This document shows, piece after piece, positions 1-7,249 of a DNA stretch of 12,157 nt. Position 1 is the first letter of the stretch. Each line of letters opens with the position of its first letter. The notes beneath the pieces are model-generated. The model saw only the letters and a program-made list of their open reading frames with translations. It did not search any database and was not told where the DNA came from. Source of the DNA: Betaproteobacteria bacterium (lineage in GTDB: Bacteria > Pseudomonadota > Gammaproteobacteria > Burkholderiales > SG8-41); the NCBI GenBank assembly GCA_025353085.1, contig JANXRI010000133.1:1-12157 (forward strand), in the 5' to 3' direction. A program made the position numbers and the translations under genes.

Positions 1-16
1 CACAACAGAATTTCAT
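1..16 (-). CDS. possible start of a leftward gene, cut by the window edge
   Basis: On the minus strand an ATG at 16-14 is preceded, with 5 nt of spacing, by a strong Shine-Dalgarno sequence GGGAGG (complement of 22-27). Only five codons are visible (M-K-F-C-C), so no product can be named. The assignment rests on the RBS and start alone. It would lie downstream of, and in the same direction as, the two tRNA genes. A TTGCTA-16-TATTTA promoter-like pair (complement of 58-53 and 36-31) lies just upstream, but it would start transcription inside the RBS, so I do not call it. Confidence 0.3.
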
Positions 17-114
17 TTTGGCCTCCCTGCTAAATATGAACGATCACGATGCTAGCAAGGCATCAAGTATCAAATTCACAGATCAGCGAATGATCGCCGA
101 TCCTGCAAGGCTTT

Positions 115-133
115 CTAGACATAGCCTAGACAT
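115..133. repeat. short direct repeat CTAGACAT x2
   Basis: CTAGACAT occurs at 115-122 and again at 126-133 with a 3-bp spacer, in the AT-richer stretch downstream of tRNA-Glu. The tRNA-Glu gene itself contains the related CTAGACGAT at its 5' end (241-249). The repeat could be a protein-binding site or chance. No integrase or attachment duplication of the tRNA 3' end is visible, so I do not call an att site. Confidence 0.35.
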
Positions 134-179
134 TGGCATCAAAATCGACTTGCCATAAATCGCAACTATTTGTTTTTTA

Positions 180-255
180 TGGCGTCCCCAGCGAGATTCG
201 AACTCGTGTTACCGCCGTGAAAGGGCGATGTCCTAGGCCTCTAGACGATGGGGAC
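180..255 (-). tRNA. tRNA-Glu (anticodon UUC)
   Basis: Read on the minus strand, this is a 76-nt tRNA. The acceptor 5' strand GTCCCCA pairs with TGGGGAC, the anticodon loop is CTTTCAC with anticodon TTC, the T-loop has GTTCGAATC, and the CCA tail is encoded. It inserts glutamate at GAA/GAG codons and is the substrate of the GltX encoded about 1.5 kb away. It is the second gene of a two-tRNA transcript, 30 nt after tRNA-Ala. I see no hairpin-plus-T-run terminator downstream. Confidence 0.97.
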
Positions 256-285
256 AATCAGGACGAACAGTTGCTACGTTACTGC

Positions 286-361
<76 letters not shown>

Positions 362-375
362 ACGAAAGACCGCGG

Positions 376-404
376 ATTATACCGATGGGGCCTTGGGCTG
401 TAAA
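376..404 (-). promoter_or_regulatory. sigma-70 promoter of the tRNA-Ala/tRNA-Glu transcript
   Basis: On the minus strand a -35 box TTTACA (complement of 404-399) and a perfect -10 box TATAAT (complement of 381-376) are separated by exactly 17 nt. The expected start near 369 is about 8 nt before the first base of mature tRNA-Ala. A near-consensus promoter is what stable-RNA genes normally have. Confidence 0.85.
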
Positions 405-472
405 TACTGAATGCCTGCGCGGGAACAATGCTTTAACCACTTGCACGTCTTTCACGCGGCGTGTTGCCCGGG

Positions 473-486
473 AATTCAAGCGCAAG
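473..486 (+). promoter_or_regulatory. Ada box (operator for methylated Ada) upstream of ada
   Basis: The sequence AATTCAAGCGCAAG fits the published Ada-box layout, an A box AAT and a B box GCAA separated by 6 nt (AAT-TCAAGC-GCAA). It also keeps 7 of 8 bases of the E. coli AAAGCGCA core. It lies 90 bp upstream of the ada start at 576. No strong -10/-35 pair follows, which suits an activator-dependent promoter. The inference is that self-methylated Ada turns on its own gene here, as in E. coli. Confidence 0.7.
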
Positions 487-575
487 ACGCGGAGTGCGCA
501 GCGCCGCGCAATTGGCGAAGATGCACCAATCGCGTCGCATTCGGCGCGTTCTATTCCAAACCAAGGCGCGCTATC

Positions 576-1691
576 ATGATTTCAATGAAAACCTCCAACC
601 AAAGTCGGCACGACAATTTGTCAAGCGAAGAGCGCTGGGCAGCCGTCACGCGTCGCGACAAATGCGCGGATGGCACTTTCTACTATTCGGTTCGCACGAC
701 GGGCGTCTATTGCCAGCCGTCGTGCCCTTCGCGGCAGGCGTTGCACGAAAACGTCGCGTTCCACGACTCCTGCCAAGCGGCCGAAGAGGCCGGCTTTCGT
801 CCGTGCAAGCGCTGCCAGCCAACCAAAGCTCCACTCGCGGACAAGCACGCCGCTGCAATAACCAAAGCCTGCCGCGCGCTTGAAGCGACAGATTCGTTAC
901 CGGATCTCGCGAGCCTCGCTCAACGCGCCGGCATGAGCCCGTTTCATTTTCATCGCGTGTTCAAGGCGACAACCGGTGTTACACCGAAAGCCTACGCGGC
1001 AGCGCGCCGCGCTCAGCGTGTTCGCGCCGCCCTGCCCCATAGCGATACCGTGACTGCTGCCATCTTCGATGCCGGTTTTAATTCGACGGGTCGTTTTTAT
1101 GCGAAGTCTTCCAACCTCCTGGGAATGACGCCGACGCAATTACGGGCCGGCGGCAGCAACGCATCAATTCGGTTTGCCGTCGGTGAATGTTCGCTCGGCT
1201 CGATTCTCGTGGCGGCGACCGTCAAGGGGATATGCGAGATTTCGTTTGGCGACGATCCGGACGGATTGGTGCGCGAACTACAGGCACGCTTTCCCAAAGC
1301 GAAATTCGTTGGCGGCGATCATGCTTTCGAACAGTGGGTTGCGAAGGTGGTCGGTTTCATCGAAGCGCCGCAACGCGGCCTCGATCTGCCGCTCGACATA
1401 CGCGGCACCGCGTTCCAGCAGCGCGTATGGCAGGCGCTGCAAAAAATCCCGCCGGGCTCGACCGCGAGCTACACCGAAATTGCGCGTCGCATCGGCGCGC
1501 CAGCAGCGGTGCGCGCAGTCGGCACCGCCTGCTCGTCCAACGTCATCGCGGTCGCCATTCCCTGCCATCGCGTCGTGCGCAGCGATGGGTCGTTGTCAGG
1601 TTATCGGTGGGGTGTGGCACGCAAGCGCGCGTTGCTCGAGCGTGAAGCGAAATCCATCAAGCCGCAGATCGCCGCACATAAACACACATAA
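576..1691 (+). CDS. ada: Ada: bifunctional methylated-DNA repair protein and transcriptional activator
   Basis: The 371-aa product has the full Ada architecture (E. coli Ada is 354 aa). The N-terminal Zn domain carries C46, C50, C77 and C80 (VYCQPSC and PCKRC motifs). C46 is expected to take methyl groups from phosphotriesters, converting Ada into an activator. An AraC-type helix-turn-helix region follows at about 95-190. The C-terminal methyltransferase domain has the PCHRV active site with C330, which would repair O6-methylguanine. I chose the ATG at 576 because AAGGCG precedes it by 7 nt and the family N-terminus begins here; the open frame extends upstream to 411, but that part resembles no Ada sequence and covers the Ada box. 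ATG 585 is a possible alternative. It stands alone, convergent with gltX 66 bp away. No clear terminator is visible. Confidence 0.96.
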   Translation: MISMKTSNQSRHDNLSSEERWAAVTRRDKCADGTFYYSVRTTGVYCQPSCPSRQALHENVAFHDSCQAAEEAGFRPCKRCQPTKAPLADKHAAAITKACRALEATDSLPDLASLAQRAGMSPFHFHRVFKATTGVTPKAYAAARRAQRVRAALPHSDTVTAAIFDAGFNSTGRFYAKSSNLLGMTPTQLRAGGSNASIRFAVGECSLGSILVAATVKGICEISFGDDPDGLVRELQARFPKAKFVGGDHAFEQWVAKVVGFIEAPQRGLDLPLDIRGTAFQQRVWQALQKIPPGSTASYTEIARRIGAPAAVRAVGTACSSNVIAVAIPCHRVVRSDGSLSGYRWGVARKRALLEREAKSIKPQIAAHKHT

Positions 1692-1757
1692 ACAAAGAAT
1701 AGCCCGAACAGTTGCAAGCAGCGCCGGCAATACGCTTGGGCCTGTAGCTGAAGTGCG

Positions 1758-3155
1758 TTAACCAGGAGCAGGAAAATTCATGAGCTGCGCCTCCATGCGG
1801 GCCAGCACGTGGTCACGCCCGAGCAGTTCGAGCGTCGCATCGATTGACGGCGTATGCGTCTCACCGGTGACCATCACGCGCAACGGCATCGCGAGCTTCG
1901 GCATCTTGAGTCCGTGTGCACTGATGACAGCTTTGATTGCTTCATTGATGACGGCACGATTCCACACAACGGCTTGCAAACGGGTATGCAAATCGGCGAG
2001 CGCCGGGCGGATTTCCGCACTGTAATGCTGCGCGCGTAATGCCGCCGACGGCTCCAGGACGCGGTAGAACATTACCGCCGCGTCGGCGAGTTCGCGCAAC
2101 GTGGTCGCGCGGTCCTTGAGCAAGGCAACGACATTGACCAACGGCGGACCGTCAGCAAGGCTGCAACCGTCTGCCAGGAGAAACGGCCCGGTCAACCCAG
2201 CGAGCCGGCGAAGGTCGGCTTCTTTGATGTACTGCTGATTGAGCCACGCAAGTTTTTCGGCATCGAACCGCGCCGGCGACTTGCTGATGTGCGCGAGATC
2301 GAACCATTCGATCAATTGCTCGCTCGAAAATTTTTCTTCGTCGCCATGCGACCAGCCGAGGCGCGCAAGATAATTAACAAGCGCCTCCGGCAGGAAGCCC
2401 TCATCGCGGTATTGCATGACGCTGACCGCGCCGTGACGCTTCGACAGGCGCTCACCGTCGCTGCCTAGGATCATCGGCAGATGCGCGAACTTCGGTAACA
2501 CGGCGCCGAGCGCCTTGTACATATTGATCTGGCGCGGCGTGTTGTTGACGTGATCGTCGCCGCGAATAACGTGGGTGATAGCCATATCAAGGTCATCGAC
2601 GACAACCCCGAAGTTATACGTCGGCACGCCATCACCGCGCAGGATGACGAGATCGTCGAGTTCTTCGTTGCTGATGGTTATCAGACCTTTGACCTGATCG
2701 TCCCACGTCACGTCGCCGGTGCGCGGCGTCTTGAAGCGCACCACGGGCACCACGCCGGCGGGCGGCGTCGCCATCGAATCGCGCCAGCGTCCGTCATAGC
2801 GTGGTTTTTGGCCGCTCGCGCGCTGCGCTTCGCGCATTGCATCGAGCTCTTCTTTCGAACAATAACAGTGATAGGCGTGGCCCGCATCGAGCAATTGCTG
2901 CGCGACTTCCTTGTAGCGTTGAAGTCGCTGCATCTGAAAGAACGGCCCTTCGTCGCACTCAAGACCGAGCCACTGCATGCCGTCTAGTATGGCCTGCACC
3001 GACTGCTGGGTCGAGCGCTCGAGGTCCGTGTCCTCCACGCGCAAAATGAACGTGCCGCCCAGTTTCTTCGCATACGCCCAGCAGAAAAGCGCAGTGCGCG
3101 CGCCGCCGATATGCAGGAAACCGGTAGGGCTGGGGGCGAAGCGGGTTCTGATCAT
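1758..3155 (-). CDS. gltX: glutamyl-tRNA synthetase
   Basis: This class I synthetase charges tRNA-Glu with glutamate in the cytosol. The 465-aa product starts MIRTRFAPSPTG, typical of the family. It has the HIGH-equivalent FLHIGG at about residues 13-18 and the KMSKS-equivalent LSKRH at about 237-241, and its length is normal. It keeps a CYC pair near residue 98, but the later Cys of the E. coli zinc site is replaced in the segment YDGRWRDS, so zinc is probably not bound. The frame is open to an ATG at 3179, which would add MAVFAADA. Neither start has a good ribosome-binding site, and I prefer 3155 by family conservation. The gene is close to its substrate tRNA-Glu gene, on the same strand. 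Confidence 0.97.
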   Translation of the reverse strand: MIRTRFAPSPTGFLHIGGARTALFCWAYAKKLGGTFILRVEDTDLERSTQQSVQAILDGMQWLGLECDEGPFFQMQRLQRYKEVAQQLLDAGHAYHCYCSKEELDAMREAQRASGQKPRYDGRWRDSMATPPAGVVPVVRFKTPRTGDVTWDDQVKGLITISNEELDDLVILRGDGVPTYNFGVVVDDLDMAITHVIRGDDHVNNTPRQINMYKALGAVLPKFAHLPMILGSDGERLSKRHGAVSVMQYRDEGFLPEALVNYLARLGWSHGDEEKFSSEQLIEWFDLAHISKSPARFDAEKLAWLNQQYIKEADLRRLAGLTGPFLLADGCSLADGPPLVNVVALLKDRATTLRELADAAVMFYRVLEPSAALRAQHYSAEIRPALADLHTRLQAVVWNRAVINEAIKAVISAHGLKMPKLAMPLRVMVTGETHTPSIDATLELLGRDHVLARMEAQLMNFPAPG

Positions 3156-3277
3156 CGCGTCGGCTGCAAAAACCGCCATTGTACGCGACGACCGCCGCTA
3201 TTACTTCAGTGCACGATGCTGTTTTGCGACTGATGCAGCGGCGCCGCTCGAATCGGATATGGAAAACTCCGCACCGG

Positions 3278-3340
3278 TTGCGACTGGATTTGGGTCACCT
3301 GATAATGATCGCCGCAGTAATCACCGAAGGAGAACAAATG
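3278..3340 (+). promoter_or_regulatory. plus-strand promoter, RBS and ATG aimed into the antisense of the receptor gene
   Basis: A -35 TTGCGA (3278-3283) and a -10 GATAAT (3301-3306) are spaced 17 nt apart. About 20 nt beyond the expected start is AAGGAGAA (3327-3334), then an ATG at 3338 at good spacing. The frame stays open to 4342 but runs antisense through a well-supported receptor gene, so I do not call it a CDS. It may drive an antisense or small RNA, a short peptide, or be a relic of a displaced gene. Confidence 0.4.
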
Positions 3341-3358
3341 GCGGCGCCAGTTCCAGAG

Positions 3359-3375
3359 GAAATAATCGTTATTTC
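3359..3375. repeat. AT-rich inverted repeat GAAATAA-TCG-TTATTTC
   Basis: A 7-bp perfect inverted repeat with a 3-nt centre lies 32 bp past the stop of the downstream receptor gene and 18 bp after the plus-strand ATG at 3338. No T-run follows on either strand, so it is not a standard terminator. It could be an operator or an mRNA 3'-end hairpin. Confidence 0.35.
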
Positions 3376-3406
3376 GGCGGACGCCGGCATGACGATGATG
3401 AATGGC

Positions 3407-4384
3407 TCAGGGTTTCAATCCGAGTCGTTCCACCGCGCGCCTCTCCTCCTCCGTCGCGCTCCGCGCCCACTGCAGGTATTCGTCGCCGCCCATGTAATAA
3501 GGCGCCATGCCGACGCGGTCGAGCGCTTTGACGAAAATCGGATCGTTTATCGCGCGCCGAAACACATCGTGCAAAATCCTGACGACCTTCGCGTCCATGC
3601 CTTTGGGCCCGGCGATACCCCATGGCGAATTGGCGACGATGCCGTAGAGCTCTTTCAGAGTCGGCACGTTGGGCGCGCGCGGCGTGCGGTTGTCGCCCCA
3701 CATCACGAGCGGCCGAACCTGGCCCGCGTCGACGAGTTCCCACGGCGGCGAACCCGCTTGCGCCATAACCTGTCCGCCGCGCAACGCGGTGACCGCATCG
3801 GCGCTGCCTTTGTACGGTACGTGCAGCCACTGGATGCCGAGCCGGCCCGACAAATCCTCCATCGTCAGATGCAGGCTCGTGCCGATGCCGGGGCTCGCGA
3901 AACTCACTTTGCCGGGATTGGCTTTGGCGTAAGCGATGAAGTCGTCCCACGTTTTCCAGGGCGAGTCGGCGCGCACGCTGACGCCGAATTCATAGCCGGC
4001 GACGTTGAGTATCCACGTGAGATCGCCGATCGGATCGAACGCGGTCTTCACCATGTGAGGCAGCCGGAATACGCCGAGCGGGATTTGCGAAAGCGTGTAG
4101 CCGTCGGGTTTGGCGCCCGCGGCCATGTTTTGCGGACCGAGCGCGCCGCCGGCGCCGGGCCGGTTGTCGATGACGATGCGCTTGCCGAGATGGCGCGCGG
4201 CGACGTCCGCGAGCGCGCGCAGCGCAATGTCGGTGTTGCCGCCCGGCGTCCACGGACAAATCAGCGTGATCGGACGTTCGGGAAAATTCTCCGCGGGCTG
4301 CGCGCGCGCACCGCCCACGGATGCGAACCATGCACTCGCTAAAATCACGACGAAGGATAAATGACGAAACATGAGTATTCGCAT
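3407..4384 (-). CDS. Bug/TctC-family periplasmic solute receptor, second copy
   Basis: This is a tripartite-tricarboxylate-type receptor, an extracytoplasmic protein that captures a carboxylate or similar small solute. The 325-aa product has a signal peptide (hydrophobic core to about residue 25, cleavage likely after ARA). The mature part begins with the family strand PITLICPWTPGGNTD, whose PGG loop contacts ligand. The second ligand loop is SPGIGTSLH. It ends GLKP. I chose ATG 4384 because it aligns with the upstream paralogue's MRI start; a GTG at 4396 and an ATG at 4372 are also possible and no site has ideal RBS spacing. It lies 17 bp after the first receptor gene and is clearly its paralogue (shared VRADSPWKTW and FIAYAKANPGKVS). 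It lacks one residue of that copy in TLKELGYG. The ligand is unknown, and no TctA/TctB partner is in view. Confidence 0.92.
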   Translation of the reverse strand: MRILMFRHLSFVVILASAWFASVGGARAQPAENFPERPITLICPWTPGGNTDIALRALADVAARHLGKRIVIDNRPGAGGALGPQNMAAGAKPDGYTLSQIPLGVFRLPHMVKTAFDPIGDLTWILNVAGYEFGVSVRADSPWKTWDDFIAYAKANPGKVSFASPGIGTSLHLTMEDLSGRLGIQWLHVPYKGSADAVTALRGGQVMAQAGSPPWELVDAGQVRPLVMWGDNRTPRAPNVPTLKELYGIVANSPWGIAGPKGMDAKVVRILHDVFRRAINDPIFVKALDRVGMAPYYMGGDEYLQWARSATEEERRAVERLGLKP

Positions 4385-4401
4385 CCTGTCCGGCACCGCG
4401 C

Positions 4402-5358
4402 TTACATCTTGAGTCCCATGCGCTCGACGACCGCCTTCTCCTCGTCGTTGAGTTGGCGCGCGAACATTGCATAGTTTTCGCTGCTCTTGTAGACATTGTC
4501 TTGATCGAGGCGCTCGAGCACTTTCTGATACGCGGGATCGTCCATCGCCTTCTTGATCGCGTCGTGCAGGATTTTCACGGTCTTGGGGTCCATGCCTTTG
4601 GGTCCGGCAATGCCGTACGGCGAATTCGACACGATGCCATAGCCGAGTTCTTTCAGCGTGGGTATGTTCGGCCAGCGCCGCGTGCGGTTTTCACCCCACG
4701 TAGTGAGCAAGCGCAATTGCCCCGCATCGACCATCTCCGCCCACGTCGTCGAATCCGCCATTGCGGTGACGTGCCCTCCTCGCAACGCGACGAGCGCGTC
4801 GGCCGCGCCCTTATACGGTACCTGCAGCCACTGAATGCCTTCGCGTGCGGCGATCTGCTCCATCGTGATGTGCAGGCTCGTGCCGTGGCCCGGAGTGGAA
4901 TAGCTGACCTTGCCCGGATTCGCTTTCGCATACGCGATGAATTCCTGCCACGTTTTCCACGGCGAGTCCGCGCGCACGACGACCCCGAACGTATACCCCG
5001 AGACGTGGATGACCCAGCTAAAGTCATTCAGCGGATCGAAGCCGCCCTTCTGCATATACGGAACGCGGAACACCGTGATCGGCATTTGCGAAATCAAATA
5101 GCCATCGGGTTTCGCGTTCACGAGCGTCGACGGTCCCAGCGTGCCGGCAGCGCCCGTGCGGTTCTCGACGATGACTCGCTGGCCAAGCTGCCGCGCGGTC
5201 GCATCGGCCAGCGCACGCATGGCGACGTCCGTGGCGCCACCGGCGCTGTATGGCACGATCAACGTGATTGGCTTGTCCGGAAAATTCTGCGCGCCGCAGG
5301 TCCACGCGATGGAAAGGCCAGCCATACACCACAACCAGCGCCATAGGATTATTCGCAT
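4402..5358 (-). CDS. Bug/TctC-family periplasmic solute receptor, first copy
   Basis: The product is a 318-aa extracytoplasmic receptor of the TctC/Bug family. It begins with an N-terminal signal peptide (MRIILWRWLW then a hydrophobic stretch, cleavage near CGA). The ligand-loop strand PITLIVPYSAGGATD and the second loop STPGHGTSLH follow, and the length is normal. The ATG at 5358 is preceded by GGAG with 6 nt of spacing; an in-frame ATG at 5370 overlaps that RBS and is less likely. It begins 17 bp after the stop of the acyl-CoA synthetase, so the two are probably cotranscribed, and it is followed by its paralogue. The order suggests that captured substrate is a carboxylate activated to a CoA thioester by the neighbouring enzyme. 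This is inference, since Bug proteins commonly occur without their transporter subunits. Confidence 0.93.
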   Translation of the reverse strand: MRIILWRWLWCMAGLSIAWTCGAQNFPDKPITLIVPYSAGGATDVAMRALADATARQLGQRVIVENRTGAAGTLGPSTLVNAKPDGYLISQMPITVFRVPYMQKGGFDPLNDFSWVIHVSGYTFGVVVRADSPWKTWQEFIAYAKANPGKVSYSTPGHGTSLHITMEQIAAREGIQWLQVPYKGAADALVALRGGHVTAMADSTTWAEMVDAGQLRLLTTWGENRTRRWPNIPTLKELGYGIVSNSPYGIAGPKGMDPKTVKILHDAIKKAMDDPAYQKVLERLDQDNVYKSSENYAMFARQLNDEEKAVVERMGLKM

Positions 5359-5375
5359 GTTCGTCTCCATCGATG

Positions 5376-7034
5376 TTATGCCTTGATCAATGCCCGCTTG
5401 CGTTCGGCCTCGCGCAAACGCAATACCCGCCGCTGCACCTTGCCCGTCGTCGTCATCGGCAGCGCATCGATGAATTCGATTTCCTTCGGATACTCGTACG
5501 GTGCCAGCTTGCCGCGCACGTGCTCCTGGATTTCCACTTCGAGTTCTTTCGACGGCATGATGCCGGCCGTCAGCACTATAAAAGCTTTAACGATATTGCC
5601 GCGCTCAAAGTCGGGGCTCGGCACGACCGCGGCATTCGCCACCGCGGGATGCTTGACGAGGCAGTTCTCGATCTCAGACGGACCGATGCGGTAGCTCGCG
5701 CTCTTGAACACGTCATCAGCGCGGCCCTGATACCAGAGGTCCCCATCGGCATCCATTTTTGCGAGATCGCCGGTGCGGCACCAGTCGCCGGTGTATTTGG
5801 CGCGCGTCGCGTCGTCGTTTTTCCAGTAGCCGAGAAAAAACACGGCGTCTTTTTCGCCTTCGCGCCAATAGCGGTTGACCGCCACATCGCCGATTACCCC
5901 GACCGGCACTTGGTCGCCAGCATCGTCGATCACTGCGACGCGATGCCCCGGATAAGGCCGGCCCATCGACCCTGGCTTCGCCGGCCACAGCTCATGCGAA
6001 TTGCCGACGATGTAATTAATTTCGGTCTGGCCGAACATTTCATTGACGGTAACGCCGAGCGAATCACGGCACCATGCGAACACCGTTTCGCCCAGCGCCT
6101 CACCTGCACTCATGATGCTGCGCAGAGCGAGGTCATATTTTTCGCGCGGCGCCATCACCGACTTCATCATCATTTTAAGCGCGGTCGGAAACAGAAAAGT
6201 GTTGGTCACCCGATACTTTTGCATCAGATAAAAAGCTTTTTCAGGATCGAAGCGGCCGCGATAGCCGAGCACGGGACGCCCGTAGTAAAGCGTCGGCAAC
6301 AGCGCATCCATCAGGCCGCCGGTCCATGCCCAATCCGCCGGCGACCAGAACAGATCGCCTTCACGCGGAAACATATCCTGCGAGTGTTGGAAGCCAGGCA
6401 GATTACCGAGCAAAGAACGCTGCGCCGCGAGCGCACCCTTGGGTGGACCTGTCGTGCCGCTCGTATAAATCAATATGGCGGGATCTTCGGCGCTGGTATC
6501 GACGCGTTCAAAATTCGACGCCGCTTTTTCGAGCACTGTTTCCCAGCAGAGAACCTTCGTTTCGCGCGCGCCCTCCACGCCGATGATATGCTTTAACAAT
6601 GGACACTTGTCCCGCAGTTGCGCAAGATGCCGCACGGAGGATTCATCGCCAATCGCCAAGACCACCTCGCTGTTGTGCAGCCGGTATTCGAGCGCGTCGG
6701 GACCAAACAACACGGACAGCGGCATGGCGACCGCGCCCATTTGATAACAAGCGATATGCGCAATCGCCGTTGCGGGCCGCTGCGGCATTACGATCGCCAC
6801 CCGGTCACCGCGTTTGACGCCGAGCGCCGTGAGCGCATTCGACAAGCGGTTCGCCTGCTCCTGCAATTGCCGGTAGGTGTAAACACCGGTGCGGCCGGCG
6901 TCATCTTCACAATAGAGCGCCACCCGATCCGGCTCTTGCGCCCACCGGCCGCAGCACGCCCACGCGATGTTAAAGCGCGGCGGCACCTGCCAGTGAAAAG
7001 CGTCGCAGATTTCGCGGTAGCGGTCCCGAACCAA
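5376..7034 (-). CDS. AMP-forming acyl-CoA synthetase (acetate/medium-chain type)
   Basis: This ANL-superfamily ligase activates a carboxylate with ATP to an acyl-adenylate, then to the CoA thioester. Motifs in the 552-aa product are the P-loop YTSGTTGPPKG (about 190-200), FGQTE (334-338), YTGDWCRTGD (414-423), the hinge GRADDVFKSASYRIGP, and the catalytic lysine in TTGKVQRR (K532). WSPADWAWTGGL and the hinge sequence resemble medium-chain (ACSM-like) and acetyl-CoA synthetases. The substrate cannot be read from sequence. I place the start at the TTG at 7034. It follows a strong GGAGGAG (complement of 7047-7041) at 6 nt, and the family-like N-terminus (DRYREICDAFHW) begins here. The frame is open to an ATG at 7187, but that region has no RBS, is unlike the family, and contains a promoter. 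First gene of the operon with the two receptors. Confidence 0.93.
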   Translation of the reverse strand: MVRDRYREICDAFHWQVPPRFNIAWACCGRWAQEPDRVALYCEDDAGRTGVYTYRQLQEQANRLSNALTALGVKRGDRVAIVMPQRPATAIAHIACYQMGAVAMPLSVLFGPDALEYRLHNSEVVLAIGDESSVRHLAQLRDKCPLLKHIIGVEGARETKVLCWETVLEKAASNFERVDTSAEDPAILIYTSGTTGPPKGALAAQRSLLGNLPGFQHSQDMFPREGDLFWSPADWAWTGGLMDALLPTLYYGRPVLGYRGRFDPEKAFYLMQKYRVTNTFLFPTALKMMMKSVMAPREKYDLALRSIMSAGEALGETVFAWCRDSLGVTVNEMFGQTEINYIVGNSHELWPAKPGSMGRPYPGHRVAVIDDAGDQVPVGVIGDVAVNRYWREGEKDAVFFLGYWKNDDATRAKYTGDWCRTGDLAKMDADGDLWYQGRADDVFKSASYRIGPSEIENCLVKHPAVANAAVVPSPDFERGNIVKAFIVLTAGIMPSKELEVEIQEHVRGKLAPYEYPKEIEFIDALPMTTTGKVQRRVLRLREAERKRALIKA

Positions 7035-7085
7035 ACGCGTCTCCTCCGCCCGGCGCGAATCGTAATTTTGCGTCGGGCTTCGATT

Positions 7086-7114
7086 AGAATACCGCGCTAT
7101 CCCTTTGCAAACAA
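7086..7114 (-). promoter_or_regulatory. candidate promoter of the synthetase/receptor operon
   Basis: On the minus strand TTGTTT (complement of 7114-7109) and TATTCT (complement of 7091-7086) are 17 nt apart. Transcription from about 7079 would give a leader of roughly 45 nt before the TTG start at 7034. A perfect palindrome TTTGCAAA (7104-7111) overlaps the -35 box and could be a regulator site. The match to consensus is moderate. Confidence 0.45.
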
Positions 7115-7249
7115 ACCCGGGAGTTATTCTTGCGGCGCGCGGCTCTTGCACTCTGGTTTGCGTGGCCTCAATGAAAAACGCCCGCATGTCGTCAAACCAC
7201 CAATGTCAAAGTCGAATAGCGGTGCCACTCAACCGAGGAGAGTCAGTCA

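Noticed and set aside
1..255. Possible integration site (att) at tRNA-Glu, because the DNA beyond it is AT-richer
   Set aside because: No duplicated tRNA 3' end, integrase or mobility gene is visible in the window; the composition shift over 179 bp is weak evidence.
411..575. Upstream extension of the ada frame to an ATG at 411
   Set aside because: The extension resembles no Ada N-terminus, overlaps the Ada box, and the ATG at 576 has a suitable RBS.
1692..1757. Possible terminator between ada and gltX (GCCC...GGGC)
   Set aside because: The stem is only 4 bp with a very long loop and no T-run.
3235..3430. Plus-strand frame encoding an Asn/Arg/Gly/Asp-rich stretch (from ATG 3259)
   Set aside because: It looks like a disordered protein but has no RBS, continues as a shadow inside the receptor gene, and its third codon positions are not GC-biased as in real genes here.
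3338..4342. Long plus-strand open frame antisense to the second receptor gene, with a good RBS
   Set aside because: The receptor on the other strand has full family motifs and a signal peptide. The antisense frame is rich in Arg/His/Ala as expected for a shadow of GC-rich coding DNA. The expression signals are reported as a finding, but not a CDS.
5268..6596. 442-codon plus-strand open frame antisense to the first receptor and the synthetase
   Set aside because: It spans two well-supported genes on the other strand, has no RBS and has no recognisable motif.
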